Positions 15,449 to 24,073 of a stretch of DNA of 50,874 nt are shown piece by piece. A program made the position numbers and the translations under genes. The stretch covers positions 1-50,874 of the forward strand of contig JBFHGJ010000034.1 in the NCBI GenBank assembly GCA_041583135.1, written 5' to 3'. The DNA is from JABSOG01 sp041583135 (GTDB lineage: Bacteria; Pseudomonadota; Gammaproteobacteria; Enterobacterales; Alteromonadaceae). The notes under the pieces are model-generated. The model did no database searches. It was not told the DNA's origin and saw nothing but the letters and a program-made list of their open reading frames with translations. How positions within the stretch are numbered: position 1 is the first letter of the stretch; every line of letters begins with the position of its first letter.

Positions 15449-17099
15449 CGAGTAATTCAGTTTGTATGGTGCGGACTTTTTTAGCCCAAGGTTCGTCTTT
15501 TTTCACATTGGCTGGCAACTCGGCTTTGGCGGCATTGGCCTGCTGAATTTGCCCATAGACGCCATAGGTTACCACATACCATGGGTGACCATTACGTAAA
15601 GATTGATAAATATGTGCCTTATCACCGAGCTTATGGAAACTCAAATAAGACTCTAGGGTTTCCTTATCGCTCACGCCGGTCAGTTGCAGTACAAAGGCAT
15701 CGGCATTTTGTGCCATAAACCAGCGGTTATCCATGCTATCGAGCAACGACCCTGTACGCTTGGCTTGGCCTTGTTGTTGCTGAGTGTCATTCGCACTTAG
15801 CTGCTGTGCTTGAGTGCCCAATGATGCTTGCTCATCTTGAACTGGCGCTTGTTCATCTTGAACTGGCGCTTCACTTGGCGAACTGGCAACAGCATCCTCA
15901 CTCTCAGCCGTTTTTCCAGCTTGCGTGTCGGCTTGAGCCTGTTCACCTTCATCGCCGTGTTGTTCATCTTGGCGTTCGGCCTGTTGCTGCGCTTTTTTCG
16001 CCGCTCTGGCCTGTTTCGCCTGTTCGTCTAGTTTTGCCTGCTCGGCAGCTTGTTTAATTGCTTTATCGACGTATGGTTCTTGCGCTTTCGGATCCCATGG
16101 CTGCGCCAGCAGCTCATCGGTCACGCTTTTAGTCGATAGCGGGTTGACTGAGGGATCCTCTACTGGCGCCTTGTCGTTGTCCGTTTGCTCATTTACTGCC
16201 CCTTTGATAGCACTATCAGGGTTGCCGTCTTCAGTCTCACTGTGAGCGGCAGCGGCATCATTTGCCAGCGCGTCATCTGGCGTTGATTGCTGCGCGCCTT
16301 GTTGCTGTTTAATCTTTTCCCGCAGTTGCTGTTCATGGAGCGTTTGTGCGTCTTTGGTTGTCGTTGCAAAATACCAACTGGCAGCGGCAACAACCAGAAG
16401 TAACAGCGCGCTCAAGACAATAATCAACAACTGTGTGGTATTGAGCTTTTTGCCTTTGACGCTCGCCGCACCACTGCTTTCTTGCCACGTCAACAATTTG
16501 GCCGGATTACCTTCACTACGCTCAATAAAACGCTGCACTTCCTGCCTGTCTGAATCCATCATCTGCGCATAGTAGTATTCAAGCAGCATACGACTCTCGG
16601 CTTTACTGAGCGGCTCGATGTGGATCTCAATCAAAGGATGGGTTGCATTGATCTGAGTAAAGCGCTCCTGATCGGTCGATTGCGCCAAGATCACGCTGGC
16701 TTGAAAATTGTCGATTGGCGTTTTCAGCAGCTCAATCAATTCATCTATCAGCAAGCTATCGACGAACTCTGCGTTATCGATGACGATGATCACCCGCTGA
16801 AACTGCTCGAACTGACAGGCCGCGACATTATCGGCAAGCGAACGGCCGGCATCGACCAATTGATCTTTGAACAGGCTGAACAATACCTGCTCTTTGAGTT
16901 GACTGGGGGTTTGCTCGCTGGTCGCCTGGATCAGGCATTTATTGTGCTCTTGGCAATGCCGCTCGATAAAATACTCCAGCAGCACCGACTTGCCCATACC
17001 GGGTTCGCCTGTCAGCGCAATCAAGCTGCTGTCGAGCTCGCATACCAATTCAATGCGTGACAACAGCTCCTGCCGACTCGGTAGAATGCCCCCTTCCAT
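15426..17099 (-). CDS. damX: DamX-like cell-division protein with AAA and SPOR domains
   Basis: The N-terminal part is an AAA-type ATPase domain: Walker A GEPGMGKS near 36-43 and Walker B-like V-I-V-I-D-N-A-E near 104. This is followed by one membrane helix (about 227-246, LLIIVLSALLLLVVAAASWYF). A long Gln/Ala/Glu-rich periplasmic linker then leads to a C-terminal SPOR domain (about 455-540) that binds denuded septal peptidoglycan. E. coli DamX lacks the full ATPase region; the longer version is common in Vibrio, Shewanella and relatives. It lies 4 bases after aroB and overlaps dam. Confidence 0.9.
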   Translation of the reverse strand: MEGGILPSRQELLSRIELVCELDSSLIALTGEPGMGKSVLLEYFIERHCQEHNKCLIQATSEQTPSQLKEQVLFSLFKDQLVDAGRSLADNVAACQFEQFQRVIIVIDNAEFVDSLLIDELIELLKTPIDNFQASVILAQSTDQERFTQINATHPLIEIHIEPLSKAESRMLLEYYYAQMMDSDRQEVQRFIERSEGNPAKLLTWQESSGAASVKGKKLNTTQLLIIVLSALLLLVVAAASWYFATTTKDAQTLHEQQLREKIKQQQGAQQSTPDDALANDAAAAHSETEDGNPDSAIKGAVNEQTDNDKAPVEDPSVNPLSTKSVTDELLAQPWDPKAQEPYVDKAIKQAAEQAKLDEQAKQARAAKKAQQQAERQDEQHGDEGEQAQADTQAGKTAESEDAVASSPSEAPVQDEQAPVQDEQASLGTQAQQLSANDTQQQQGQAKRTGSLLDSMDNRWFMAQNADAFVLQLTGVSDKETLESYLSFHKLGDKAHIYQSLRNGHPWYVVTYGVYGQIQQANAAKAELPANVKKDEPWAKKVRTIQTELLDAEKKAQ

Positions 17100-17103
17100 G
17101 CCG

Positions 17104-18192
17104 CTATGCTTCGTTGACAGCGCTACCCAGCACCTGTTGCAACTGGGCAGTCGTGACGTTGGACATCACCCGTGATGAGCCAATCGCCGTTGGAATAACA
17201 AAGCGTAGCTCGCCACTTAAGGCTTTTTTATCTTTTTTCATGTATGGCATATAGTGCTCAAACCCCATTTGCTCGGGTCCTTCAACCGGCAAATCAAAGT
17301 AAGCAATCAAGTCGATAATGCGCGCTACTTGTTCCGCCGTCAAAAAACCGTGGATCTGTGCCACACGACTTGCATAAACCATACCGGCCGCCACGGCTTC
17401 GCCATGGAGCCATTGACCGTAACCCATGTGCGCTTCTATCGCATGACCAAAGGTATGACCAAAATTGAGCAAAGCCCTAACGCCGCCTTCGGTTTCATCC
17501 AGCTTGACGACATTGGCTTTGATCTCACAGCACCAGCGTATCACCGTTTTGATACACTCGGTATCAAGGGCTTTAAGCTGGGCTTTTTTCGCCTCCAAAT
17601 AGTCAAACAATTCACCGTCGTTGGCAATCGAATACTTGATCACCTCAGCCATTCCTGCGGCAAACTCTCGCGGCGGTAAGCTATGTAAAGAACCAACGTC
17701 AATCATCACCGCTTTTGGCTGATAAAAGGCACCAACCATATTTTTACCCAGCGGGTGATTGATGGCCGTTTTGCCACCGACCGAAGAATCGACTTGTGAC
17801 AGCAACGTCGTCGGTACTTGTACAAAGTCAACACCACGTTGGTAACACGCGGCGACAAACCCGGTCAAATCGCCAACTACCCCACCACCTAAAGCCACCA
17901 TGGTGGTATCACGGCCATAGTTATGTTCGAGCATAAAGCTGATGAGGTCGTCGAAGGTTTGCAAAGATTTGTATTGCTCGCCATCTTTCATCAAGAAGTG
18001 CTTGATCTTAAACTTTTCGCCCAGTCCTTGGGTAAATTGCTCAAGATACAGTGCGGCAACCGTTTCGTTAGAAACGATCACCACATTTTGATGCTTAAGA
18101 TAAGGCGTCAGACGCTCAATGAGCTGACGGGTATCGCTGTCGATAAAGATAGGATAACTGCGCGTCCCTAAATCGACCTTTAACTGAGCCAT
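17104..18192 (-). CDS. aroB: 3-Dehydroquinate synthase
   Basis: AroB converts DAHP to 3-dehydroquinate, the second step of the shikimate pathway, using NAD+ and a divalent metal. Visible motifs are GGGVVGDLTGFVA near 102-114, the PTTLLSQVDSSVGGK substrate loop near 126-140, and the metal-binding H-x-x-x-H type segments LNFGHTFGHAIE (about 242-253) and H-G-E-A-V near 264. Length 362 is typical. It follows aroK by 21 bases and precedes damX. Confidence 0.96.
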   Translation of the reverse strand: MAQLKVDLGTRSYPIFIDSDTRQLIERLTPYLKHQNVVIVSNETVAALYLEQFTQGLGEKFKIKHFLMKDGEQYKSLQTFDDLISFMLEHNYGRDTTMVALGGGVVGDLTGFVAACYQRGVDFVQVPTTLLSQVDSSVGGKTAINHPLGKNMVGAFYQPKAVMIDVGSLHSLPPREFAAGMAEVIKYSIANDGELFDYLEAKKAQLKALDTECIKTVIRWCCEIKANVVKLDETEGGVRALLNFGHTFGHAIEAHMGYGQWLHGEAVAAGMVYASRVAQIHGFLTAEQVARIIDLIAYFDLPVEGPEQMGFEHYMPYMKKDKKALSGELRFVIPTAIGSSRVMSNVTTAQLQQVLGSAVNEA

Positions 18193-18213
18193 GTTGTGGC
18201 CTTCTAAAATGGA

Positions 18214-18732
18214 TTAAAAGCCTATTTTGCGAATGATTTGGCTAGCAACCACTTTGGCACTTTGTTCGTCGGTTTTGACGGTAAAGTCGGCAACGTCCTC
18301 ATACAAGGCATTACGTTCTTTCGCCAACCTTTCGAGCACAGTGCGCGAATCTTCCTCTGTTTGCAACAAAGGTCTGCGTTTATCACGCTGAGTGCGGGCT
18401 ACCTGTTTTTCAATTGGGGTTTCTAGATATACGACGATACCACGCGCCGAAAGGCGATTTCGCACCTCTTTACTGGCCACTGAACCACCGCCGGTAGCCA
18501 AGACAATACCTTGCTTTTCGGTCAGATCATCAATGACTTTCTCTTCTCGGACGCGGAACCCTTCTTCCCCTTCTACATCGAACACCCATGCGATATCAGC
18601 ACCAGTGCGCTTTTCGATTTCCTGATCAGAATCATAGAATTCCAGATGCAATTGCTCGGCTAAATGCCGACCGATTGTACTTTTACCGGCTCCCATTGGG
18701 CCTACCAAGAAAATATTACGTTTTTCAGCCAT
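18214..18732 (-). CDS. aroK: Shikimate kinase I
   Basis: AroK phosphorylates shikimate. It has the P-loop GPMGAGKST at 11-19, the D-S-D shikimate-binding motif near 34-36 (FYDSDQEI), the GGG motif (ATGGGSV) near 79-85, and the lid Arg region (RDKRRPLL) near 116-123. Length 172 matches E. coli AroK. It is the first gene of the aroKB-damX-dam run and has its own candidate promoter at 18875-18904. Confidence 0.96.
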   Translation of the reverse strand: MAEKRNIFLVGPMGAGKSTIGRHLAEQLHLEFYDSDQEIEKRTGADIAWVFDVEGEEGFRVREEKVIDDLTEKQGIVLATGGGSVASKEVRNRLSARGIVVYLETPIEKQVARTQRDKRRPLLQTEEDSRTVLERLAKERNALYEDVADFTVKTDEQSAKVVASQIIRKIGF

Positions 18733-18874
18733 ACTATTTACGTTTCTAACCTAGTTAGTAGGAATGCCCACCTTTCAATAACACTGACCAACTGCGCCAA
18801 ATGTGGTGAAATGTGGTATTCGGATGAATCTATTGAATCCTCGTCTATCTCCACTACTTTGAGTGAGGTCGGGG

Positions 18875-18904
18875 ATTATCGCAAAAAACAACCGACGTTT
18901 TCAA
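18875..18904 (-). promoter_or_regulatory. Candidate promoter of aroK
   Basis: On the minus strand TTGAAA (18904-18899), an 18-bp spacer and GATAAT (18880-18875) give a reasonable sigma-70 promoter about 140 bp before the aroK start. The leader 18733-18874 has no gene. Confidence 0.5.
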
Positions 18905-18938
18905 GCCTTAACAACACCATAACAAGATATAACGTCAA

Positions 18939-18960
18939 TAAGGCGCCCGAGGGCGCCTTA
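18939..18960. terminator. Perfect GC-rich hairpin between pilQ and aroK
   Basis: TAAGGCGCCC (18939-18948) and GGGCGCCTTA (18951-18960) are perfect inverted repeats separated by GA. It sits 33 bases after the pilQ stop. The minus-strand tail is only TTGACG, so termination may be partial, allowing some read-through from pilMNOPQ into aroKB. Confidence 0.6.
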
Positions 18961-18992
18961 TCACTGGTCTTGTTAGAATGGCTAAATGACGT

Positions 18993-21098
18993 TTAAAACG
19001 AGTTGGTCACAATTTTAGGGGTCACAAAAATCAACAGCTCGGTTTTTTCGTTCAATTCGCTGTCGTTTCTAAAGACTCGGCCAAGATATGGGATATCACC
19101 GAGTAACGGCACCTTGGAGACGGCGCTGACGATCTGCTGTTGGAAAATCCCACCAAGCACAATGGTCTCGCCGTTTTCGACCAATACCTGGGTTTCAATC
19201 CGCTGGGTATCGATGGCCGTAGCAGCGCCTGTGCCTGTTTGTACCGTATCACCACGGGTATCTTGCGTGATGATCAAATCTAAAATAACTCTGTCGTCAG
19301 GTGTCACGTGAGGGGTTACCTCAAGACTCAATACCGCTTTTTTAAAGCTAACGGTTGTCGCACCGCTGGAGGCAGCTTGCACAAATGGGATCTCGGTACC
19401 CTGTTCAATTCGCGCCTTTTTCTGATTGGCGGTCATGATCCTCGGACTGGCGATGATCTCACCTTTGTTTTCGCGCTCAAGGGCCGCCAACTCCAAGTCT
19501 AAGATGGTGCCGTCAATAAGCTTGGCAATGTGAAAGGCAATGCTGCCGGCCGGTTGATTGACCGGCAGGTTGACATTCAATCGGTCAGACACCGATGGAA
19601 TGGTCCCGGTAGAAATGGTTTGCGCCCCTTCAAGTGTACCGGAGTAGCCGTCGGTATTTTGCTGGTCACTCACGCCCCAACGCACGCCCAACTCCTCAGC
19701 GACGTTATCCTTAACGGTTACCATACGAGCTTCGATGATCACCTGACGCACCGGAATATCTAAAGTCTCAATCGCTTTACGCACATTTTCGATACTTCTT
19801 CGAGTATCTTTAACCAGTAGAGTATTGGTTCTTTGGTCAACAGAGATAGCCCCTCTTTCTGAGATAAACGAAGTGCCTTCGGTTTTCAAAAGCTCGGAGA
19901 TCTCGGCCGCTTTGGCGTAATTGACCTGAATAAACTCAGTCACTAGAGGCTCTAGTTTTTCGACCTGCTGTTTGGCCTGCAACTCTTTTGCCTCTCTCGC
20001 CGACAACTCTTCACTGGGTGCCACCATCAAGATATTGCCTTCCATGCGCTTATCCAGCCCTTTGACCTTTAGCACGATGTCCAACGCCTGATCCCATGGC
20101 GTACCGTCAAGCCTTAAGGTAATCGAACCTTCGATAGAGTCACTGGTGACGAGGTTGAAGTTGTTGTAATCGGCAATGATCTGCAACACGGTTCTAACGG
20201 GAATATCCTGAAAGTTCAATGAAATTGGCTTGCCGGTATATTGCCGGTTGTTGCCAAGCACAGTATCGGCATCAAGATCTTTTTCCAGCGCAATGGTAAA
20301 AATGTTTTCAATTTGCTGGTAACGATAGCTGTAGGGGCCGTTATTGCTGATCTCAATGATGGTATTGGCGCCTTCTTTAAAGGTTTCAATGGTTGACACC
20401 ACAGTGCCAAAATCCATCACATCAAGCTGATAGAGCAACTCATCGAGTAAGTCAGTGCTAACAAACTCCAAGGTAACCTTGTCGCCTTTGTCTGAAACAT
20501 CGATTGCCGCTGCGCTCTTTTCTAAGAACACCAGCACCCGCCCTTCGCCTTTGTCGCCCCGGCGAAAATCCAACGCCTGGATTTTATTGATATACTCAAA
20601 GGCTTTTTTGTCGTCATCTTGGGCTGTTTGCGGCACGGGGTTGTCTGAAATTTTGATGTTAAAGACATTGCCGTTGACTTTCGAATGATAAATTTTTAGA
20701 TAATCAAGCAGTAAGGTGACTTTGACCCCTTGCTTGCCAAACTCGGTGTTGATCTTACGAATGCCGGACTTGTCGATGGCAACTTGCGCCAGATTCTGTT
20801 CAAAATCGGCTCCGGCAAAGACTATCTCAATACGGGCAGGGTCATTTAAAATGGTGATTTTAGGCTCACCACCGATGGCCTCGTCAAAGACAAATTCAAA
20901 CTCGGTTTCACCACTTAACAGTGGGTTGTAACGGATATCATAAAGCAGTGGGATGGCTTGCGCACTGGCACCAAACAACAGCAATGTCAACATGGCGCAA
21001 AACAGCCAGTTCAGTCCGTTTAACTTAGGTCGTCTACTGGCCCTATTCAGGGCGTGACCTGCCGCTTTGGCGAACATTAATTGCACTTGGTTCATCAT
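18993..21098 (-). CDS. pilQ: Type IV pilus secretin PilQ
   Basis: PilQ forms the outer-membrane gate through which the type IV pilus leaves. Order: a long signal region ending AMLTLLLFGASAQA, two AMIN-type peptidoglycan-binding domains (about 45-250), secretin N domains (ILQIIADYNNFN, then V-N-Y-A-K-A-A-E-I), and the secretin barrel with VPLLGDIPYLGRVFR and E-L-L-I-F-V-T-P near the end. I prefer MMNQVQ at 21098, right after the pilP stop; an in-frame ATG at 21131 would overlap pilP by 32 bases. It is the last gene of pilMNOPQ. Confidence 0.95.
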   Translation of the reverse strand: MMNQVQLMFAKAAGHALNRASRRPKLNGLNWLFCAMLTLLLFGASAQAIPLLYDIRYNPLLSGETEFEFVFDEAIGGEPKITILNDPARIEIVFAGADFEQNLAQVAIDKSGIRKINTEFGKQGVKVTLLLDYLKIYHSKVNGNVFNIKISDNPVPQTAQDDDKKAFEYINKIQALDFRRGDKGEGRVLVFLEKSAAAIDVSDKGDKVTLEFVSTDLLDELLYQLDVMDFGTVVSTIETFKEGANTIIEISNNGPYSYRYQQIENIFTIALEKDLDADTVLGNNRQYTGKPISLNFQDIPVRTVLQIIADYNNFNLVTSDSIEGSITLRLDGTPWDQALDIVLKVKGLDKRMEGNILMVAPSEELSAREAKELQAKQQVEKLEPLVTEFIQVNYAKAAEISELLKTEGTSFISERGAISVDQRTNTLLVKDTRRSIENVRKAIETLDIPVRQVIIEARMVTVKDNVAEELGVRWGVSDQQNTDGYSGTLEGAQTISTGTIPSVSDRLNVNLPVNQPAGSIAFHIAKLIDGTILDLELAALERENKGEIIASPRIMTANQKKARIEQGTEIPFVQAASSGATTVSFKKAVLSLEVTPHVTPDDRVILDLIITQDTRGDTVQTGTGAATAIDTQRIETQVLVENGETIVLGGIFQQQIVSAVSKVPLLGDIPYLGRVFRNDSELNEKTELLIFVTPKIVTNSF

Positions 21099-21099
21099 C

Positions 21100-21663
21100 T
21101 TATTTACTCTCATCTGAAGTTTCAGATTCATTCATATCCAGCACCGTTTCGCGTTCTTTCCAACACCCGGTGCCGTCGGGGATAAGTTCCAGCAGTTTCA
21201 CAACATCGCCGCTAACTTCAACGATTTTGCCATGAAACAGCCCCATATAATTACCAACAGAAACCCGGTGGAGCGAACCGTCTGCCGAAGCTTCTATCAG
21301 TGCCCAAGGATCATCGCGATACCCCATGGTGCCCTTCATTTTTAAATTTGAAATGGCATATTTTTCCAAAGGTTCTTTGACCCTTTTGCGATCGGGCTGC
21401 AAGCAATCTTGCATTTGCGCCAATTTATCCACAATCGCTTCGGCCTTAGGCCGCGAGAACGGGCTGCGTTTCCCAGCGCTTTTATACTCGACGTGAGCAA
21501 ACTCTTTAACTTCAGGTATCGGTTCGATACCCCGTGGCGTTTCTGTTTCTACCTGTTGCATAAACGCTCTGATATCGCTCATATCGTCAAAACAACCGGT
21601 CAATGTCAATGCGACAATGCCGGGCAACAACAGACGACTGAGTTTTCTATCATGTAGTTTCAC
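21100..21663 (-). CDS. pilP: Type IV pilus lipoprotein PilP
   Basis: PilP is the inner-membrane lipoprotein that links PilN/PilO to the PilQ secretin. The N-terminus has a lipobox (LTLTGC, Cys at 24). The C-terminal half contains the conserved beta-sandwich with GTMGYRDDPWALIE and the G-N-Y-M-G segment. Length 187 is usual. It lies one base after the pilO stop. Confidence 0.94.
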   Translation of the reverse strand: MKLHDRKLSRLLLPGIVALTLTGCFDDMSDIRAFMQQVETETPRGIEPIPEVKEFAHVEYKSAGKRSPFSRPKAEAIVDKLAQMQDCLQPDRKRVKEPLEKYAISNLKMKGTMGYRDDPWALIEASADGSLHRVSVGNYMGLFHGKIVEVSGDVVKLLELIPDGTGCWKERETVLDMNESETSDESK

Positions 21664-21664
21664 G

Positions 21665-22276
21665 TTACTGCTTCTCTTCTATGGTGTCAGGTTTGTAGCG
21701 GTAGGTTTTGGCCACTATGTTTAAGTGTAAATCGCCATTTTCCAACTGCTTGATCTTAAAGTCATGCAAAGTCACAATACGCGGCAGCTCTGCAACTTTA
21801 GAAACAAACTCACCAAACTCATGATACTTACCCACCACTTCAATGGTAATGGGTAACTCGGTATAAAACTCTTTGCTCACCTCTGGCATCCAGCGAATGC
21901 CTAAAAACGTCAAGCCACTGGTCGTGCCGACATAGGTGATATCATCCAATAGCCCCGGCGTTTCATGGGATGCGGGCAAGCGTTTGAGCAATGATGAAAA
22001 CAATTCTTCCATATCCACCATTTGCTGCTGGTAAAGCTCAAGATTAACTGCCGCCGCGTACTTGATACGGTACATGTTTCTTAGCTCTTGTTCTTGCCTG
22101 CGGGCTTCATTCAACTCGCCGATTTTGGCATCGACCAATAAAAAGTATGACCCCACAATCACTAAAGCCGCCGCAATGACCCAAGTAATAATCTTAACCG
22201 GCTTAGGCCAGCTACCAATATTTTCAAAATCGAGATCGTTTAAATCAATCTCTGACAGATCCAACTTTAAACTCAT
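21665..22276 (-). CDS. pilO: Type IV pilus assembly protein PilO
   Basis: PilO forms a heterodimer with PilN in the periplasmic alignment ring. It has a short cytoplasmic start with L-D-L-S-E-I-D-L-N-D-L-D, one membrane helix (about 28-48, VIAAALVIVGSYFLL), a coiled-coil stretch and a ferredoxin-like periplasmic domain (about 100-195). Its start overlaps pilN by 4 bases. Length 203 is typical. Confidence 0.94.
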   Translation of the reverse strand: MSLKLDLSEIDLNDLDFENIGSWPKPVKIITWVIAAALVIVGSYFLLVDAKIGELNEARRQEQELRNMYRIKYAAAVNLELYQQQMVDMEELFSSLLKRLPASHETPGLLDDITYVGTTSGLTFLGIRWMPEVSKEFYTELPITIEVVGKYHEFGEFVSKVAELPRIVTLHDFKIKQLENGDLHLNIVAKTYRYKPDTIEEKQ

Positions 22277-22851
22277 GGTGTCGCCTCCAGCTGCTGCTGT
22301 TGTGAACCAAAGGCATCGACCTTAAGCTGCATGGTAAAATCACTTAAAATGGCCGCCTGTTCACCCTCACCGGCAGTGATCTCTTGCAGGTTGACATATT
22401 CCAGCAGCTTTGATTCCTCGATTTGCCTAATCATATGAGAAAGTCGATTATTTGACTCACTCTTGCCGACAATCAGCACCGAATCGTTCTTTTTCTCAAG
22501 GCTAGCAAGATATATACCCGCCGGCACCGTTTTGGCCACTTCGCCAAATACCTGCGTGCCCAAATTACGGCTACTTTGCAACTGCTCAATCAACGCGAGG
22601 CGCTGTTGGAGGCTCTTTTTCGCTTCTTCTAAGGTTTTGATTTGCGCGATTTTGGCATCAAGCACCTTAATCTCTGCATCAATAAAGGCATTGCGCTTAA
22701 TTTGTCCGGCAACCAGTTCGGCATACACCAAATTAACGCCAAACACTGCGACAAAAGAAATGATGCAGACCACTGCGAGAATGGTTAAAAACTCTTTTTG
22801 CTTTTCTTTGCGCGCAGCATCCCGCCATGGTAGCAGGTTTATATGTGGCAT
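22273..22851 (-). CDS. pilN: Type IV pilus assembly protein PilN
   Basis: The N-terminus PHINLLPWRDAAR is the conserved peptide that binds the cytoplasmic actin-like PilM. One membrane helix (about 22-44), a coiled coil (about 50-95) and a small periplasmic fold follow. Length 192 fits. It overlaps pilM by 13 bases and pilO by 4, implying coupled translation. Confidence 0.95.
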   Translation of the reverse strand: MPHINLLPWRDAARKEKQKEFLTILAVVCIISFVAVFGVNLVYAELVAGQIKRNAFIDAEIKVLDAKIAQIKTLEEAKKSLQQRLALIEQLQSSRNLGTQVFGEVAKTVPAGIYLASLEKKNDSVLIVGKSESNNRLSHMIRQIEESKLLEYVNLQEITAGEGEQAAILSDFTMQLKVDAFGSQQQQLEATP

Positions 22852-23918
22852 GTTGAAAAACTCCTAAGTGCCAATCCGGTGGCCACCATTAGCTGCGACT
22901 GTTCCTTGGCGAGCAGCTCTTTATCTATCTCTTCGCTGATCTCCATATCGATAAAGGGATTGGCGACCACGGTGTTGACACCGAGTTCCTCAATCATCAG
23001 TTGGTCGATTTCGGCGATCAGGGAAGAACCACCTGATACGATAATGTTGTCGATGTTCTCCTTGTGCACGGTAGACAAAAACATTTGAATTGCCCGGCGC
23101 AATTGTTGCAATAAACTGGTTTGAAACGGAGCCAACACCTCGAAGGTATAGTTGGCCGGCAAGTCGTCGGTCACTTTGGCTCGCTCGGAATCTTCAAAGG
23201 TCTGCTGGTAATAAGAACTGATTGACTGGGTGTACATATCTCCACCAAACATCTGGTCGCGAGAATAGATCCCATGCCCGGCCTCAAGGACGCTAAACAA
23301 CGTCATGGTCGCGCCAATATCAATCAACACCGTAATTTTGCCGCGCTCATCTTCGGGTAATTGCGACAGACATAACTTGGCCGCGCGAGAAAGCGCATAG
23401 CTTTCAACATCAATCACTCGGGCTTCAAAGCCACCCGCTTCGATGGCTTCGACACGACTTTCGATGCTCTCGGTGCGCGCGGCGCTGAGTAATACATTGA
23501 CCTTGGTGATATCTGCATCGTTGACGCCGAGGGTTTCAAAGTCAAGGCTGACTTCATTGAGTGGGTAGGGAATGAGACTGTCGGCCTCAATTTCGATTTG
23601 GCCTTCTAAGTCATCGTCGGAGAGATTGGCGTCCATGTAAATGACTTTGGAGATAACGGTAGCACCGGATACGGCTGCGGCGGCAAACTTGACCTTTTTT
23701 GGTATCTTTTTACGCACCTTGGCAAGCACCTTTGAAACAACTTCGATATCCTGTACTTCTCTATCGGCAACAGCGCCCCTTGGTATAGGCTCTATGGCGT
23801 ACGCCTCCAAGCGATATCCATCGCCCTGCTCGCTCAACAACACGGCCTTTACCGAGTGCGAACCGATATCAATTCCTACCATTAACGGCGTTTGTTTTTG
23901 AAAAAGTTGCTTTAGCAT
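22839..23918 (-). CDS. pilM: Type IV pilus actin-like ATPase PilM
   Basis: PilM is a cytoplasmic FtsA/actin-fold protein that binds the PilN tail. Nucleotide-binding motifs are visible: GIDIGSHSVKAV near 15-26 (phosphate 1), VLIDIGATMTLFSV near 193-206 (phosphate 2), and IIVSGGSSLI near 290-299 (adenosine). Length 359 is normal. It is the first gene of the pilMNOPQ operon and diverges from mrcA, the standard gammaproteobacterial arrangement. Confidence 0.95.
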   Translation of the reverse strand: MLKQLFQKQTPLMVGIDIGSHSVKAVLLSEQGDGYRLEAYAIEPIPRGAVADREVQDIEVVSKVLAKVRKKIPKKVKFAAAAVSGATVISKVIYMDANLSDDDLEGQIEIEADSLIPYPLNEVSLDFETLGVNDADITKVNVLLSAARTESIESRVEAIEAGGFEARVIDVESYALSRAAKLCLSQLPEDERGKITVLIDIGATMTLFSVLEAGHGIYSRDQMFGGDMYTQSISSYYQQTFEDSERAKVTDDLPANYTFEVLAPFQTSLLQQLRRAIQMFLSTVHKENIDNIIVSGGSSLIAEIDQLMIEELGVNTVVANPFIDMEISEEIDKELLAKEQSQLMVATGLALRSFSTCHI

Positions 23919-24014
23919 AAATTAACAACGCAGCAATTGTATAATTATTATATATTTATACAGATTAGTGCTTTTTTCCGCGAATAAAAAGTCTAATTTA
24001 ATTTAAAATAGCAG

Positions 24015-24020
24015 TATAAT
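24015..24020 (+). promoter_or_regulatory. -10 element of mrcA
   Basis: A consensus TATAAT lies 53 bp before the mrcA start in the AT-rich pilM-mrcA divergent region. The -35 is not convincing. Confidence 0.45.
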
Positions 24021-24073
24021 CAGTGGTATTGCCAATTTTTCTGTAAATAACCTTCAATGAATCGAGTTTTATT